From positions 1 through 64,000 of the forward strand of contig JAEPNN010000006.1 in assembly GCA_017643385.1 (NCBI GenBank): 64,000 nt of DNA. The letters run 5' to 3'. The stretch is from Dinoroseobacter sp. Its GTDB lineage: Bacteria > Pseudomonadota > Alphaproteobacteria > Rhodobacterales > Rhodobacteraceae. Under the pieces are notes generated by a model, which saw only the letters and a program-made list of their open reading frames with translations, did not search any database and was not told the origin of the DNA. A program made the translations under genes and the position numbers. Shown here piece by piece: positions 1 through 8,395 of the stretch; positions within the stretch are counted from its first letter, which is position 1; each line of letters begins with the position of its first letter.

Positions 1-1
1 G

Positions 2-624
2 ACGCTGGGCGTCGCCATCCCCTATCGCGGTGGGACTGGCCCTCTGACCCCTCTGATTGACAGTACGGGGATCAAGGCAGAGGGCGAAGGCGAGTGGAAC
101 GCGCGCAAGCATGGTAGCCAGAAGCGGCGTATCTGGCGCAAGATACACATAGGGATCGATGAAGAAACACTGGAGGTTCGGGCGGTCAAGGTCACCACCA
201 GCGACATCGGTGATGTGCCCATGCCGCCTAATCTGCTGAAGCAAGTTCCGCCCGATCAGGACATTGAATCGGTCAACGCTGACGGGGCTTACGACACGCG
301 CAAATGCCATGACGCGATTGCCGAGCGGAATGCCAACGCCGCCGTACCCCCACGCAAGAATGCCAAGCCATGGAAGCCTACCAGCAACGGGGCTATTGCC
401 CGGAACCAAGGCGATAAGGTACCTCCGCCTCACCCTGTGTCGGCGATGGAATGGTTACCACCGCCGAAGCTACGCGAGCCGTGCATTGTGTTAAACGGCT
501 AGGCTAGGCCCGCATGGCGCGGGACTTCGCCCGATACGATAGGTCTCGCGGAAATCCAAGCCGCATCGCCGCTCTAAACCGTTACACAGCTTTTGTCATA
601 TCCACTACAGAACCCGTAGAATAA
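2..624 (+). pseudogene. IS5-family transposase remnant (C-terminal part, frameshifted)
   Basis: The first reading frame continues from beyond the left edge and reads like the catalytic part of an IS5-type DDE transposase. The first acidic motif (LIDSTGIKAEGEGEW) and the second (VNADGAYDT) are both present. After the ARNQ residues (about 411) the similarity moves to a second frame (YLRLTLCRRWNGYHRRS), and after about 470 to a third (HCVKRLG, then MARDFAR, ending ALNRYTAFVISTTEPVE and a stop at 624). The third catalytic glutamate, expected just after YHRRS, is lost in a small deletion. The element is therefore inactive. Its 3' end lies under the end of the next gene on the other strand. The 5' half and left terminal repeat are outside the window. 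Confidence 0.85.
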
Positions 625-1253
625 GTCTGTCGAGGGAAAGCGGAAGACCGCTCTTCACCCGATTTTTTCAACAAAGCCACAGCATGGGCCCTATTCTTAG
701 CCCCTAGCTTCTTACAAATCATGCGCATGTGCATCTTCACTGAAGACTCACTAATATTCAAATCAGCAGCGATCTGCTTATTAGTAAGTCCAAATGAAAT
801 CTCCCGGAGAACAAACAACTCAACATCGGAAAGTATAGTATCGTTCTTCTGCAAAGCCCTTTCTGCGAATTCGGCAGGAAAAAATAGTTGCCCACCTTCT
901 ACCAGGTCTAAAACACCTTGAAGTGACGCAAGAGACAATGTTTTTGGAACAAGACCACGCGCGCCTACCTCGATAGCGCGCACGAAAGTTTGCTTATCTG
1001 CATGGGCAGAAAATAACAGGACCTTCGCGCTTTTCGCAGCTACTACAATACTCTCAATCTCTTTAATCGTTATGAAGTGTGGTAGCCTCAGGTCAAGGAG
1101 TACAATATCAAAACTCCCGTCTTTATATAATATGCTTCGAGCATCAAATAAATTAGTAGCAAAAACCACTTTATAGTTAATACTTTTTAGAAAAGCACTA
1201 AGGGTTTCTGCTACAAGCAGATGATCATCGACGATTAAGATTTTACCTGACAT
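582..1253 (-). CDS. NarL/FixJ-family response regulator
   Basis: A 223-residue two-domain regulator. The receiver domain (about 1-120) has the acidic pair D9-D10, phospho-acceptor D54 (VLLDLRLP) and K104 (LVPKT). The LuxR-type helix-turn-helix is at about 140-197 (LTNKQIAADLNISESSVKMHM). It should bind DNA after phosphorylation by a sensor kinase, but no kinase is next to it, so the signal is unknown. The gene is clearly richer in A and T than its neighbours and lies between an IS remnant and an AT-rich non-coding block, which suggests transfer. Its last dozen or so codons are read antisense across the transposase remnant, so the C-terminal tail after KKSGEERSSAF is probably not original. No strong ribosome-binding site precedes the ATG. 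Confidence 0.8.
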   Translation of the reverse strand: MSGKILIVDDHLLVAETLSAFLKSINYKVVFATNLFDARSILYKDGSFDIVLLDLRLPHFITIKEIESIVVAAKSAKVLLFSAHADKQTFVRAIEVGARGLVPKTLSLASLQGVLDLVEGGQLFFPAEFAERALQKNDTILSDVELFVLREISFGLTNKQIAADLNISESSVKMHMRMICKKLGAKNRAHAVALLKKSGEERSSAFPRQTYSTGSVVDMTKAV

Positions 1254-1813
1254 ATCGTATTACCATATCTAAATATAATAAACGTTTTCAGATCTACACG
1301 TGCAAACATCTACCTATAAAAAAATCGCTATTTCCAGCCGCGTAGATCTTAACGTTTATAGTTTTAATAAGATTATCGATTACATCAAGACCTTCATCAA
1401 TCAATGGCGTCAATACCTCAGACACTAATATTACGGTACCTTTTAGGTTTATTCTATATCTTTCGATATATAGTTTATTTATATATTAGGTTATATATTT
1501 TTATTTAACTATAGGTAATTAACTCAATTATGTTGATATTATGCTCATAAGGCGTTGAACTTAATATAATAAAATAGACGTTTCACTGACGAATGATACT
1601 CGTCTAGCACGGTGGCTTACGAAATCTCCAATGACGATGCAAATTACATACTCGGAACATCAAGTCAGTGCTGTCAGGAGCGTGATCTTAGGGTTATTTT
1701 TTTTACATGGCGATTATGATATCGCACACAATCTAACACCAATATATAACAATAGATTGTTTTAAATGGGAGCGCATCATTGATGCGCCCCGAATTTCTT
1801 ATTCCATAATTTC
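1254..1813. other. AT-rich non-coding block with an inverted repeat
   Basis: About 560 bases with no convincing reading frame and a base composition far more AT-rich than the rest of the window. It holds an imperfect inverted repeat: ATAAACGTT plus AGATCTAC at 1278-1297 mirrored by GTAGATCT plus AACGTTTAT at 1342-1359. This sits just upstream of the response regulator start and could be an operator or the end of a small element. Runs of TATATA lie at 1470-1500. The right end contains the terminator of mmsA. I recognise no RNA gene here. Confidence 0.6.
1768..1791 (-). terminator. Hairpin downstream of mmsA
   Basis: A perfect GCGCATCA/TGATGCGC stem (1772-1779 with 1781-1788), extended by GGG/CCC around an unpaired A, lies 22 bases past the mmsA stop. 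On the minus strand it is followed by ATTTAAAA rather than a pure T run, so termination is likely but not certain. Confidence 0.55.
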
Positions 1814-1824
1814 TTATTCCATAA
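1793..1824. repeat. 15-bp tandem duplication across the mmsA stop codon
   Basis: AATTTCTTATTCCAT occurs at 1793-1807 and again at 1808-1822. The unit is five codons long and contains the mmsA stop codon (TAA on the minus strand), so the duplication does not change the protein. It looks like recent slippage. Confidence 0.85.
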
Positions 1825-3313
1825 CCGGGATCGAGAATTCACCGCCCTCTTTTATGCCAGAAGGCCAGCGCGCGGTCACTGTTTTGGTGCGCGTGTAGAA
1901 CTTGAACGCGTCCGGCCCGTGCTGGTTCAGATCACCAAAGCCTGATTTCTTCCAGCCACCGAAGGTGTGATACGCCAGTGGCACTGGAATTGGCACGTTG
2001 ATCCCGACCATCCCGATGTTGATGCGCTTGGCAAAGTCACGCGCGGTGTCGCCGTCACGGGTAAAGATCGCTGTACCGTTTCCGTATTCGTGGTCCATCG
2101 CAAGACCGATGGCCTCTTCGTAGGACTGCGCGCGCACAGTGGACAAAACGGGACCGAAAATTTCGGTTTTGTAGATATCCATGTCCTTGGTCACATTGTC
2201 GAACAGATGCGGACCGACGAAATAGCCGTCTTCATAGCCCTGAAGCGAATAGTCACGTCCGTCCACCGCAAGTGTCGCCCCTTGGTCCACGCCGGACTGA
2301 ACGAGCCGTTCAATATTGGCCTTGGCCGCCCCTGTTACGACGGGGCCATAGTCAACGTCATCGCCTGCCGTGTAAGGACCAACCTTGAGGGCTTCTACGC
2401 GCGGGATCAGTTTCTCGATCAGACGATCTGCCGTTTCATCCCCAACCGGAACGGCAACCGAGATCGCCATGCAACGTTCACCTGCTGCGCCATAACCAGC
2501 GCCGACAAGCGCATCTGCGGCCTGATCCATGTCCGCATCTGGCATGATGATCATGTGGTTTTTTGCGCCACCAAAACACTGAACACGCTTTCCGTTCGCG
2601 CATCCGCGTTCGTAGATATATGCCGCGATCGGGGTGGACCCCACGAAGCCAACGGCTTGGACTGTCTCATTGTCGAGGATCGCGTCAACCGCTTCCTTGT
2701 CGCCATTGACCACCTGCAGAACACCATCAGGCAGACCTGCTTCCGTCATCAATTCGGCCAGCATTAATGGAACCGACGGGTCACGCTCAGACGGCTTAAG
2801 GATAAATGCGTTGCCGCACGCCAATGCCGGAGCGAACTTCCACATTGGGATCATTGCCGGGAAGTTAAACGGCGTGATCCCTGCAACGACGCCGAGCGCC
2901 TGACGCATCGAATACATATCAATGCCTGGGCCCGCACTATCGGTGAACTCGCCCTTCAGCAGGTGCGGGGCCCCAATGCAAAATTCGACCACTTCCAGCC
3001 CGCGCTGCACATCCCCCTTCGCATCAGGCAAAGTCTTCCCATGCTCACGCGAAAGCGCTTCTGCAAGCTTGTCCATATCGCGGTTCAACAGATCAACGAA
3101 CTTCATCAAAATGCGCGCGCGCTTTTGTGGGTTGGTGGCAGCCCAAGCGGGCTGGGCTGCTGCTGCGGCAGCGACAGCTGCGTCAAGTTCAGCTTTTGAT
3201 GCCAGTGGCACCTGTGCCTGAACTTCGCCCAATGCGGGATTATACACATCGGCAAATCTGCCAGAGGTCCCTTCGACCATTGCGCCATTAATGTAGTGGG
3301 TTAGCTCTTGCAT
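1814..3313 (-). CDS. mmsA: Methylmalonate-semialdehyde dehydrogenase (CoA-acylating)
   Basis: A 499-residue aldehyde dehydrogenase superfamily enzyme that converts methylmalonate semialdehyde (and malonate semialdehyde) to propionyl-CoA (acetyl-CoA) in valine and myo-inositol breakdown. The catalytic cysteine is C281 in GERCMA. The PFNFPAMIPMWKFAPALACGN block at about 148-168 is typical of the MmsA group. The open frame extends upstream, but I place the start at the ATG at 3313 because GGAGG stands 6 bases before it and the upstream codons run into the divergent LysR gene. The other valine enzymes are 7.4 kb away. The adjacent LysR gene shares the promoter region and is the likely regulator. 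Confidence 0.93.
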   Translation of the reverse strand: MQELTHYINGAMVEGTSGRFADVYNPALGEVQAQVPLASKAELDAAVAAAAAAQPAWAATNPQKRARILMKFVDLLNRDMDKLAEALSREHGKTLPDAKGDVQRGLEVVEFCIGAPHLLKGEFTDSAGPGIDMYSMRQALGVVAGITPFNFPAMIPMWKFAPALACGNAFILKPSERDPSVPLMLAELMTEAGLPDGVLQVVNGDKEAVDAILDNETVQAVGFVGSTPIAAYIYERGCANGKRVQCFGGAKNHMIIMPDADMDQAADALVGAGYGAAGERCMAISVAVPVGDETADRLIEKLIPRVEALKVGPYTAGDDVDYGPVVTGAAKANIERLVQSGVDQGATLAVDGRDYSLQGYEDGYFVGPHLFDNVTKDMDIYKTEIFGPVLSTVRAQSYEEAIGLAMDHEYGNGTAIFTRDGDTARDFAKRINIGMVGINVPIPVPLAYHTFGGWKKSGFGDLNQHGPDAFKFYTRTKTVTARWPSGIKEGGEFSIPVME

Positions 3314-3332
3314 CTGCATCCTCCAGATTTCG

Positions 3333-3410
3333 GTTTGCACAAACCCTACTCCTTCGTACTTTGCAAAAACAGAGGTATTTATCCAAAGTAGCTTTGCGTT
3401 TTTGCAAAGC
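3333..3410. promoter_or_regulatory. Shared operator region between mmsA and the LysR gene
   Basis: Two inverted repeats lie between the divergent genes: GGTTTG-CA-CAAACC at about 3334-3347 and GCTTTGC-N6-GCAAAGC at 3391-3410. A further CTTTGCAAAAA is at about 3357. The T-rich/A-rich dyads are of the kind bound by LysR proteins. The site nearest the LysR start would fit autoregulation. Binding is inferred from position and symmetry only. Confidence 0.6.
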
Positions 3411-3427
3411 TGTGGCAGAGATGTGAG

Positions 3428-4321
3428 ATGCAATGGGATGATCTCAAGGTATTCTTAGCCGTTGCCCGGGGAGAAAGCCTGTCCTCTGCGGGCAGAAGCT
3501 TGCGCATAGATCCAGCCACCGTCGGTCGCCGGGTTTCCCGGCTTGAAACGCAGTTGGGCAATGCCCTGTTTCTGCGCTCCGCCCAAGGTTACGCGTTAAC
3601 CGAGGCTGGTACACGTTTGATGGCCCATGCTGAGCGCGTGGAGACAGAAATTGCGGCAAGCCTCGCAGGACTTTCCGGACCAGGCGACAGACTGCGTGGA
3701 CAAGTGCGGATCGGTGCGCCTGATGGTTGCGCCACCTATTTGCTGCCGCAAGTGTGCACTCAGATTGCGCACGCCCATCCCGAGCTGGAATTGCAGATCG
3801 TAGCCTTACCGCGCGTGTTCAATCTTTCACGGCGCGAAGCTGATCTGGCAATTGCGGTGACCCCTCCCACACAAGGTCGTGTGGTGGTCCGCAAAATCAC
3901 AGAGTATTATCTTCACCTTGCAGCAAGCCAGACCTACCTGGAGACCTGTAGGCCGATCACGACGCGAGCAGATCTGCAGAACCATCCAATGGTTGGATAC
4001 ATCCCGGATATGATCTTTGACTCTGGTCTCGACTATGCACAGGAATTGGGACCGGATCGCCCGTCCTTGTCGTCCAATTCAGTTATCGTCCAGCTGCAAC
4101 TTCTTCAGCAAGGCGCTGGAATCGGCATGGTGCATGACTTCGCACTATCTTCCGCACCTGGGCTTACCAAAATCCTGTCGCACGAAATCTCTCTGAAACG
4201 GGCGTATTATCTTTTGCGTCCGGGAGATCAGGCAGCAGTAGACAGCCGACTGGCCCGTGTTGCCGATCTTTTGAGTGACGGTTTGAGACGAGAAACAGCG
4301 CGATTAGAAGCTGTTGCTTGA
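3428..4321 (+). CDS. LysR-family transcriptional regulator (divergent from mmsA)
   Basis: A 297-residue LysR-type regulator. The N-terminal winged helix-turn-helix is at about 1-60 (FLAVARGESLSSAGRSLRIDPATVGRRVSRLE) and a type-2 periplasmic-binding-like effector domain follows. It is transcribed away from mmsA and is separated from it by dyad sequences, so it most likely controls mmsA and itself. The effector cannot be read from the sequence; an intermediate of valine or inositol breakdown is a reasonable guess. Length is normal. Confidence 0.85.
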   Translation: MQWDDLKVFLAVARGESLSSAGRSLRIDPATVGRRVSRLETQLGNALFLRSAQGYALTEAGTRLMAHAERVETEIAASLAGLSGPGDRLRGQVRIGAPDGCATYLLPQVCTQIAHAHPELELQIVALPRVFNLSRREADLAIAVTPPTQGRVVVRKITEYYLHLAASQTYLETCRPITTRADLQNHPMVGYIPDMIFDSGLDYAQELGPDRPSLSSNSVIVQLQLLQQGAGIGMVHDFALSSAPGLTKILSHEISLKRAYYLLRPGDQAAVDSRLARVADLLSDGLRRETARLEAVA

Positions 4322-4381
4322 CAGATGGGGTAACGAATTGTCAGCCTGAGTTTACAATTAAATTTCGCCGGAGGTCAGAAG

Positions 4382-4816
4382 ATGCTCGTTACACAAATCC
4401 TGAAATCAAAAGGCACCGACGGCGTGGTATCGGTCAAACCCGGAACGCGCATCAGTCAAGCCGCCGAGGTACTCTCGCAACGACGCATCGGCACCGTGAT
4501 TATTTCGGAGGACGGCAAACAAGTGGCGGGCATTCTGTCGGAACGCGATATTGTCAGGGAAATTGGCAAACGGGGTGCCGCATGCCTTTCCGATCTTGTC
4601 GAGAACATGATGACCTCCGAGATTAAAGTCTGTCTTCTAAACGATGATGCCGACAGCGTGCTGAAAACCATGACAGAGGGCCGTTTCCGCCACATGCCAG
4701 TTGTTGAAAAGGGCGAGATGGTAGGGTTGATTACACTGGGCGATGTGGTGAAAGCGCAATTGTCACAACTCGCAATGGAAAAAGAAGCGCTGGAAGGCAT
4801 GATCATGGGTCACTAG
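4382..4816 (+). CDS. CBS-domain protein
   Basis: A 144-residue protein made almost wholly of two CBS motifs (about 8-65 and 75-135), with the typical strands GTVIISEDGKQVAGILSERDIVR and HMPVVEKGEMVGLITLGDVVK. Stand-alone CBS pairs bind adenine nucleotides and usually act as energy sensors on a partner protein; the partner is not evident here. GGAGG stands 7 bases before the ATG. It sits between the LysR gene and coaD on the same strand, about 60 and 105 bases from them. Confidence 0.85.
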   Translation: MLVTQILKSKGTDGVVSVKPGTRISQAAEVLSQRRIGTVIISEDGKQVAGILSERDIVREIGKRGAACLSDLVENMMTSEIKVCLLNDDADSVLKTMTEGRFRHMPVVEKGEMVGLITLGDVVKAQLSQLAMEKEALEGMIMGH

Positions 4817-4921
4817 ACCCGCGCCTGACCTTTCGCCGCACACGAAGCCAAGGTGCTTGCAATTCGGACCGCAATTTTATTGCTTGCCTCTCAATGACCC
4901 CAATCAAAGGGACCTAATTAC

Positions 4922-5419
4922 ATGCGCATAGGATTGTATCCGGGAACATTTGACCCGGTTACCTTGGGCCATATCGACATTATTCGCCGAGCGACCCAAC
5001 TGGTCGACAAACTTGTCATCGGCGTTGCGATCAATCGTGACAAGGGACCATTGTTTTCTCTGGAAGATCGCGTCGCCATGCTTGAAGCCGAATGCGCGGA
5101 ACTCAGGGCGCAAACAGGTGTTGAGATTATCGCGCACCCGTTTGAAAATCTTCTGATCGATTGCGCGCGCGATGTTGGGGCAAGCATTATCATCCGCGGC
5201 CTTCGCGCTGTTGCAGATTTTGAGTACGAATTTCAGATGGTTGGGATGAATCGACGGCTGGATGACAGCATCGAAACCGTGTTTCTGATGGCTGAGGCTG
5301 AGCATCAGGCGATTGCCTCGAAGCTGGTCAAAGAAATAGCGCGCCTCGGCGGAGATGTGTCACAATTCGTGACACCTGCCGTCAATGACGCGCTGGCCGA
5401 TCGGTTTCCTAAAGCCTAG
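4922..5419 (+). CDS. coaD: Phosphopantetheine adenylyltransferase
   Basis: A 165-residue cytosolic enzyme that joins ATP and 4'-phosphopantetheine to dephospho-CoA, the fourth step of coenzyme A synthesis. The nucleotidyltransferase motif YPGTFDPVTLGHIDII is at 8-23, the RGLRAVADFEYE block is in the middle and the SSxVKEIA-like region (ASKLVKEIARLGGDVSQFV) is near the end. Length is normal for the family. No partner gene is adjacent. Confidence 0.95.
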   Translation: MRIGLYPGTFDPVTLGHIDIIRRATQLVDKLVIGVAINRDKGPLFSLEDRVAMLEAECAELRAQTGVEIIAHPFENLLIDCARDVGASIIIRGLRAVADFEYEFQMVGMNRRLDDSIETVFLMAEAEHQAIASKLVKEIARLGGDVSQFVTPAVNDALADRFPKA

Positions 5420-5442
5420 ACCTTAGGACACGCATAAGCGCC

Positions 5443-5637
5443 CTACTGAGAGCGAAATGCGCTAGCGTCTGTGTCGCCTTCGTAGACCGCCGCATGCGCA
5501 ATTAGCGAGGCGTCTTCACGGAAAATTCCCAGATCGTGTGCCACATCGCGTGGCATGGCTTCGATTTCAGCCACAGTGCGGTTAAAGGCGATCCGCTTCT
5601 GAGCGGCATTGAAGAGAGAATTGACAATAGCAGTCAT
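5443..5637 (-). CDS. DUF1127 small protein
   Basis: A 64-residue basic peptide with the DUF1127 pattern (AAQKRIAFNRTVAEIEAMPRDVAHDLGIFRED). Members are common in alphaproteobacteria and some have been linked to RNA turnover and to phosphate or stress metabolism. Here it stands alone, converging on coaD. No function can be assigned from the sequence. Confidence 0.8.
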   Translation of the reverse strand: MTAIVNSLFNAAQKRIAFNRTVAEIEAMPRDVAHDLGIFREDASLIAHAAVYEGDTDASAFRSQ

Positions 5638-5825
5638 GGCGCCGGTCCTTTCAAGCTGGCAGAAATGCGTTTGAAACGCTGAGTTTGGAAACCGTTTTGG
5701 GTCGTCTTGATGACGTCAACGTGTCTCATATCGTTCGCGTTTGCAGTAAGGACAACGCGCATTTGGACAAGGCCGTCATGCGCCTGCTGCAATGCAGCAA
5801 TATGTGCAAATATATGACTAAAACA

Positions 5826-5848
5826 GCAAAAGGGCACCACTGGCGCCC
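5826..5848 (-). terminator. Terminator downstream of gap
   Basis: GGGCGCCA-G-TGGTGCCC on the minus strand (5848 to 5832) folds into a stem with one G-U pair and is followed by TTTT. It lies about 30 bases past the gap stop codon. Confidence 0.65.
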
Positions 5849-5879
5849 TTCTTTGTTCTACCGTTTTTTTAAAGCAGAA

Positions 5880-6881
5880 TTACAGGTATTTTCCCATCGC
5901 GACGGCAGTATCCAGCATGCGGTTTGAAAAACCCCATTCGTTGTCATACCAGCTGAGGATGCGGCACATGGTGCCTTCCATGACCTTGGTCTGATCGGTT
6001 GCAAAAATCGAAGAATGGGCGTCGTGGTTGAAGTCCATTGACACCAGCTTGTCATCCGTCACGCCCAAAACGCCCTTAAGAGGTCCTGCAGCAGCCGCGT
6101 GGACCGCTGTGTTGATTTCCTCAACCGTTGTTTCGCGGGCAGCCTCAAACGTCAGATCAACCACAGAAACATTTGGCGTCGGAACACGGATGGCGACCCC
6201 ATCAAGCTTTCCAGCGAGCTCTGGCAGAACAAGGCCCACAGCCTTCGCAGCCCCTGTGGAGGTTGGGATCATGCTCATCGCGGCGGCGCGCGCTCGATAG
6301 AGATCCGAGTGCATTGTATCCAAAGTGGGCTGATCGCCGGTATAGCTGTGAATTGTGGTCATGAAGCCCTTGGTAATCCCAATGGCGTCATTCAATACCT
6401 TGGCTACCGGCGAGAGGCAGTTGGTGGTGCAAGACGCGTTTGAAACGATCACATCATCCGCGCTGAGAACATCATGGTTCACACCGTAGACGATGGTTTT
6501 GTCAGCATTCGCGCCGGGCGCAGAAACAAGAACACGGCTTGCGCCGTTCTCCAGGTGGATGGCCGCCTTGTCACGCGCGGTGAAGATACCGGTACACTCC
6601 AGCACGATGTCGATATCGCCCCACGGCAATTCAGCCGGATTGCGAATGGCCGTCACCGCGATTGGTCCGCGTCCGATATCGATGGAATTTTCGGTGGTCG
6701 TGACAGTACCGTTGAAGCGACCATGCACCGAGTCAAAGCGGAACAGATGTGCATTGGTCTCAACCGGACCAAGATCGTTGATCGCGACCACTTCGATATC
6801 GTCACGGCCTTGCTCAGCCAATGCGCGAAGTACGTTGCGACCAATACGCCCAAATCCGTTGATTGCCACTTTGACGGCCAT
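5880..6881 (-). CDS. gap: Glyceraldehyde-3-phosphate dehydrogenase (NAD-type)
   Basis: A 333-residue GAPDH, oxidising glyceraldehyde 3-phosphate with phosphate and NAD. The Rossmann start is [10 protein letters not shown], the catalytic cysteine is C151 in SNASCTTNC, and the [11 protein letters not shown] loop follows. Aspartate 36 (VAINDLGP) lies where NAD-dependent enzymes hold the adenosine ribose, so NAD is the likely cofactor. The start is the ATG at 6881, preceded by GGGAGAGG; the longer frame to 6929 has no such signal. A TAGCGCTAAC operator lies about 40 bases upstream. A second gap gene is 300 bases away on the same strand. Confidence 0.95.
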   Translation of the reverse strand: MAVKVAINGFGRIGRNVLRALAEQGRDDIEVVAINDLGPVETNAHLFRFDSVHGRFNGTVTTTENSIDIGRGPIAVTAIRNPAELPWGDIDIVLECTGIFTARDKAAIHLENGASRVLVSAPGANADKTIVYGVNHDVLSADDVIVSNASCTTNCLSPVAKVLNDAIGITKGFMTTIHSYTGDQPTLDTMHSDLYRARAAAMSMIPTSTGAAKAVGLVLPELAGKLDGVAIRVPTPNVSVVDLTFEAARETTVEEINTAVHAAAAGPLKGVLGVTDDKLVSMDFNHDAHSSIFATDQTKVMEGTMCRILSWYDNEWGFSNRMLDTAVAMGKYL

Positions 6882-6916
6882 GATGCCTCTCCCAATCGTG
6901 CTGTACGTAGTAAATG

Positions 6917-6928
6917 CTAGCGCTAACA
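6917..6928. promoter_or_regulatory. AGCGCTAAC palindromic operator before gap
   Basis: CTAGCGCTAACA contains the palindrome TAGCGCTA at 6918-6925. The same core occurs before the second gap gene and before edd. It fits a LacI-family operator; in Rhodobacter the regulator CceR is known to control central carbon genes of this kind, but assigning these sites to it is my inference. Confidence 0.6.
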
Positions 6929-7007
6929 ACGCAAGTTGCGGCTGACATCAACGATTTTGGCCCTCAGGTCAATCTCTGGAGGATGAATTTGTGCCCCACA
7001 AGAAGCC

Positions 7008-7151
7008 TCAGCCCCAAAAACGCGCCCATTCGATAATCAAAAAGAGCCGTTTCGCCCAAGTCGTGACCCAAAATGCATCATTGAGGAAAATATCCCAGCC
7101 GATCACGGCAAGGATAATTAAGGCAAGTCCGATGGCGATCTGATTGGTCAT
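7008..7151 (-). CDS. Small single-span membrane protein between the gap genes
   Basis: A 47-residue peptide starting at the ATG at 7151. It has one hydrophobic segment (IAIGLALIILAVIGWDIFL, about 5-23) and an aromatic, basic C-terminus. It lies 29 bases past the second gap gene and is read in the same direction. Similar short peptides next to gap genes occur in roseobacters, as far as I recall, but no function is known. A longer frame to 7238 would overlap gapB and is unlikely. Confidence 0.6.
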   Translation of the reverse strand: MTNQIAIGLALIILAVIGWDIFLNDAFWVTTWAKRLFLIIEWARFWG

Positions 7152-7180
7152 GTCGTCCAGTGCGAGCCGCGTGACCCGGA

Positions 7181-8182
7181 TTAAATCAAGCGTCCCATCG
7201 CCCCAGCGACATCGGCCATACGGCAGGAGAACCCCCACTCATTATCATACCAAGCCAGCACACGCACCGTGCGCCCGCCCACGACCTTGGTCTGATCCGG
7301 CGCAAAAATGCAAGACTGTTGGGTGTGATTGAAGTCGATTGAAACCTTGGGCTCTGGGTCATAGGCCAGAACGGACCCGATATGCCCATTGGCCGCTTCC
7401 TGAACAATAGCATTCACCTCAGCAACGCTGACATCGCGACTGGCTTCAAAGGTCAGATCCACGGCGCTGACATTCGGGGTCGGCACACGCAAAGCCGTCC
7501 CATCGAGTTTACCAGATAATTCAGGGATCACCTCGCCGATGGCCTTTGCAGCGCCCGTTGAAGTTGGGATCATTGCCATCGCGGCAGCACGTGCCCGGTA
7601 CAGGTCCTTATGGCGACGGTCCAGTGTCGGTTGATCGCCCGTGTAGCTGTGGATTGTCGTCATCATACCGCGTTCGATACCGATGCCTTCGTGCAAGACC
7701 TTAGCCAGCGGAGCGAGGCAATTTGTGGTGCAGGACGCATTTGACACCACGTGATCTTCTGTCGTCAGGCTTCGATGGTTCACACCATACACGATGGTTT
7801 TATCTGCGTTTGTCGCCGGAGCAGACACCAAAACCCGTTTGGCATTCTGGTTCAGGTGAACCGCGGCTTTATCGCGTGCGTTGAATTTGCCCGTGCATTC
7901 AAGAACCACATCAACGCCGCCCCAATTAATCTCGGTCGGGTCATAAGTTGAATGCACCTTCATCGGACCGCGGCCCAAATCTATCGTGTCGCCACTGACG
8001 CGAACCTCGCCACCGAACCGGCCGTGGACGCTATCGTATTTAAGCAGGTGCGCATTTGTATCGATCGGTCCCGTCGCATTGATGGCAACAACCTGAACAT
8101 CATTGCGCGCAGCTTCGGTGATATGCGCCAGCGTACAACGCCCGATCCGCCCAAAACCATTAATGCCGACAGTGACGGTCAT
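7181..8182 (-). CDS. Second glyceraldehyde-3-phosphate dehydrogenase (GapB-like)
   Basis: A 333-residue paralogue of the neighbouring gap. It has the same Rossmann start ([10 protein letters not shown]), catalytic C151 (SNASCTTNC) and phosphate loop. The cofactor position carries alanine (VAINATGP, residue 36) where gap has aspartate. In the family this change goes with NADPH use, as in gluconeogenic GapB, or with erythrose-4-phosphate dehydrogenase, so I expect an anabolic role. GAGGAG precedes the ATG. Three copies or half-copies of the sugar operator lie upstream. Symbols gap2, gapB or epd would all be possible. Confidence 0.88.
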   Translation of the reverse strand: MTVTVGINGFGRIGRCTLAHITEAARNDVQVVAINATGPIDTNAHLLKYDSVHGRFGGEVRVSGDTIDLGRGPMKVHSTYDPTEINWGGVDVVLECTGKFNARDKAAVHLNQNAKRVLVSAPATNADKTIVYGVNHRSLTTEDHVVSNASCTTNCLAPLAKVLHEGIGIERGMMTTIHSYTGDQPTLDRRHKDLYRARAAAMAMIPTSTGAAKAIGEVIPELSGKLDGTALRVPTPNVSAVDLTFEASRDVSVAEVNAIVQEAANGHIGSVLAYDPEPKVSIDFNHTQQSCIFAPDQTKVVGGRTVRVLAWYDNEWGFSCRMADVAGAMGRLI

Positions 8183-8265
8183 TGCAAAATCTCCTCGCAG
8201 AATAGCCCGCGTTATGGAGCGGCTTTAAGACTATATCATTTACAAAGAAAGCCGCAGCATCAAAC

Positions 8266-8321
8266 TGTTAGCGCAAAATGTCACGAACCGGGCAGGGTTT
8301 GCGCTAACGTCTGCGCTAACA
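8266..8321. promoter_or_regulatory. Cluster of AGCGCTAAC-type half sites before the second gap gene
   Basis: Three related elements lie between gapB and the divergent DUF808 gene: CTGTTAGCGCAAAA at 8266-8279, TTTGCGCTAACG at 8298-8309 and CTGCGCTAACA at 8311-8321. Each holds one good half of the palindrome seen before gap and edd. Their orientation and spacing suggest cooperative binding of one regulator. Confidence 0.55.
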
Positions 8322-8395
8322 CCATCTGCACTGTTGCGACTTGCCGAGCAAATTCGCATCGCTAGAGTGCGACTCACCCGGAATTGGAGACAAAC

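Noticed and set aside
1440-1510. AT-rich stretch as a replication origin
   Set aside because: No DnaA-box cluster, iterons or replication gene accompany it.
1967-2767. 266-codon frame antisense to mmsA
   Set aside because: It lies wholly within mmsA, has no ribosome site, and its protein has no recognisable pattern.
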